Shown here one piece after another: positions 5,734 to 6,265 of a stretch of DNA of 6,265 nt (within the stretch, counting starts at the first letter, position 1; each line of letters starts with the position of its first letter). The notes beneath the pieces were generated by a model that worked only from the letters and a program-made list of their open reading frames with translations, ran no database searches and was not told the DNA's origin. A program made the position numbers and the translations under genes. The DNA is from DATLFA01 sp039934635 (lineage in GTDB: Bacteria > Actinomycetota > Acidimicrobiia > Acidimicrobiales > WLNW01). The DNA lies in the NCBI GenBank assembly GCA_039934635.1, contig JBDTLT010000292.1:1-6265 (forward strand). Reading direction: 5' to 3'.

Positions 5734-6265
5734 TTATTGCGCTGGTGAAGCGATGCGTTCCCAGGTGAATACGGTGTCGCTGTGGGGGTTGATGGTGAGG
5801 CGGAGGTATTCGAATGGGAGTGTTTCGCCGTGGACTACGACGCGGGTGAAGTTGGGGAGACCGAGCGGGTTGTCCGTCTTGTAGGTGTGTGAGTCCCCTT
5901 GGAGCAGGAGCACTTGGCCGTCGAAGGTTTTCGTTCGTTGGGCGATTCGATCGACGATCGCTTGTTGTGCACTGGCTGGCGCGGGGTCCCAGGTGTCGGC
6001 TTGCATGGCGAGTACGACACCTTTGAGGCCGCCACTGGTGGCGGTATCGAAGGTCGTGTCAATCCATTGGAGCACCGACGCGACCCGTGCTTGGACCTCG
6101 GCGGCCTGTGCGGCGGTCGGAGCGGTAAGGCCCAGTCCGGTGTAGGGGTTAAGGCCGTTGTTGCTTCCGATGACATGCAGCGTGGCGAACGCGACGCGCG
6201 ATTCTACCCAGCGCACGTTCTCGACAAGGGCGGGCTGATAGTCGACGCGCATCGGATGGCGGCCG
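5734..6265 (-). CDS. Metallophosphoesterase-like protein, C-terminal part only
   Basis: The frame is open through the right edge; the ATG at 6252 is preceded in frame by G-R-H-P codons, so it is probably internal. Counted from that ATG, 172 residues are visible. They match the C-terminal half of a calcineurin-like phosphoesterase family found in secreted or periplasmic bacterial proteins: ENVRWV (11-16) and FATLHVIGSNNG (22-33) with a likely metal His26; WIDTTF helix (63-68); GVVLAMQADTWDP (78-90); then LLLQGDSHTYKTDNPL (115-130), whose Gly-Asp-Ser-His (119-122) stands where the family's final GHxH metal motif is expected; and a beta end FTRVVVHGETLPFEYLRL (135-152). The N-terminal metal motifs (DxH, GNHD) lie outside the window, so activity cannot be judged. 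Substrate unknown. By eye it is less GC-rich than the helicase, which would suit an origin in the suspected element, but this is weak. No terminator is seen after the TAA. Confidence 0.75.
   Translation of the reverse strand, partial: GRHPMRVDYQPALVENVRWVESRVAFATLHVIGSNNGLNPYTGLGLTAPTAAQAAEVQARVASVLQWIDTTFDTATSGGLKGVVLAMQADTWDPAPASAQQAIVDRIAQRTKTFDGQVLLLQGDSHTYKTDNPLGLPNFTRVVVHGETLPFEYLRLTINPHSDTVFTWERIASPAQ

Overview
The window looks like a chromosomal segment of a high-GC actinobacterium. The basis is high GC with strong G/C bias at third codon positions, a GTG start, and the adjacent SNF2-helicase and SWIM-zinc-finger gene pair that is common in Actinomycetota (compare the Rv2101 HelZ / Rv2102 neighbourhood of Mycobacterium tuberculosis). 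An acidimicrobial-type lineage is my guess; nothing in the sequence fixes it.

Left part (1-1640, + strand): the 3' end of a short-chain dehydrogenase/reductase gene cut by the window edge, then a separate gene for an exported polysaccharide deacetylase (NodB/CE4 fold) with a signal peptide, a low-complexity linker and all five catalytic motifs in recognisable form. This gene runs convergently into the next block with only 6 bp between the stop codons.

Middle (1647-5161, - strand): a tight two-gene operon, first a full SNF2-family DNA-dependent ATPase/helicase (886 aa, all helicase motifs intact), then a SWIM zinc-finger protein (284 aa) whose ATG overlaps the helicase stop as TGATG. The helicase leader carries two adjacent small inverted repeats; the one nearest the gene puts the Shine-Dalgarno core in its loop.

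Right part (5162-6265): a gene-poor stretch of about 570 bp, then the C-terminal part of a metallophosphoesterase-like gene running off the right edge. The most interesting object is at 5241-5280: the 3' half of a tRNA-Ala(CGC) gene on the - strand, from U33 and the anticodon to the discriminator base, including U70 of the alanine identity pair G3-U70, with no 5' half. A tRNA 3' half that begins in the anticodon loop is what tyrosine-recombinase integration leaves at the far end of an element. About 230 bp further right is a short decayed ORF that resembles a piece of phage/plasmid primase-helicase proteins. Together these suggest that 5241 marks the edge of an old integrated element lying to the right, with the SNF2/SWIM operon on the core-chromosome side. 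I see no intact new defence or catalytic system in the window.
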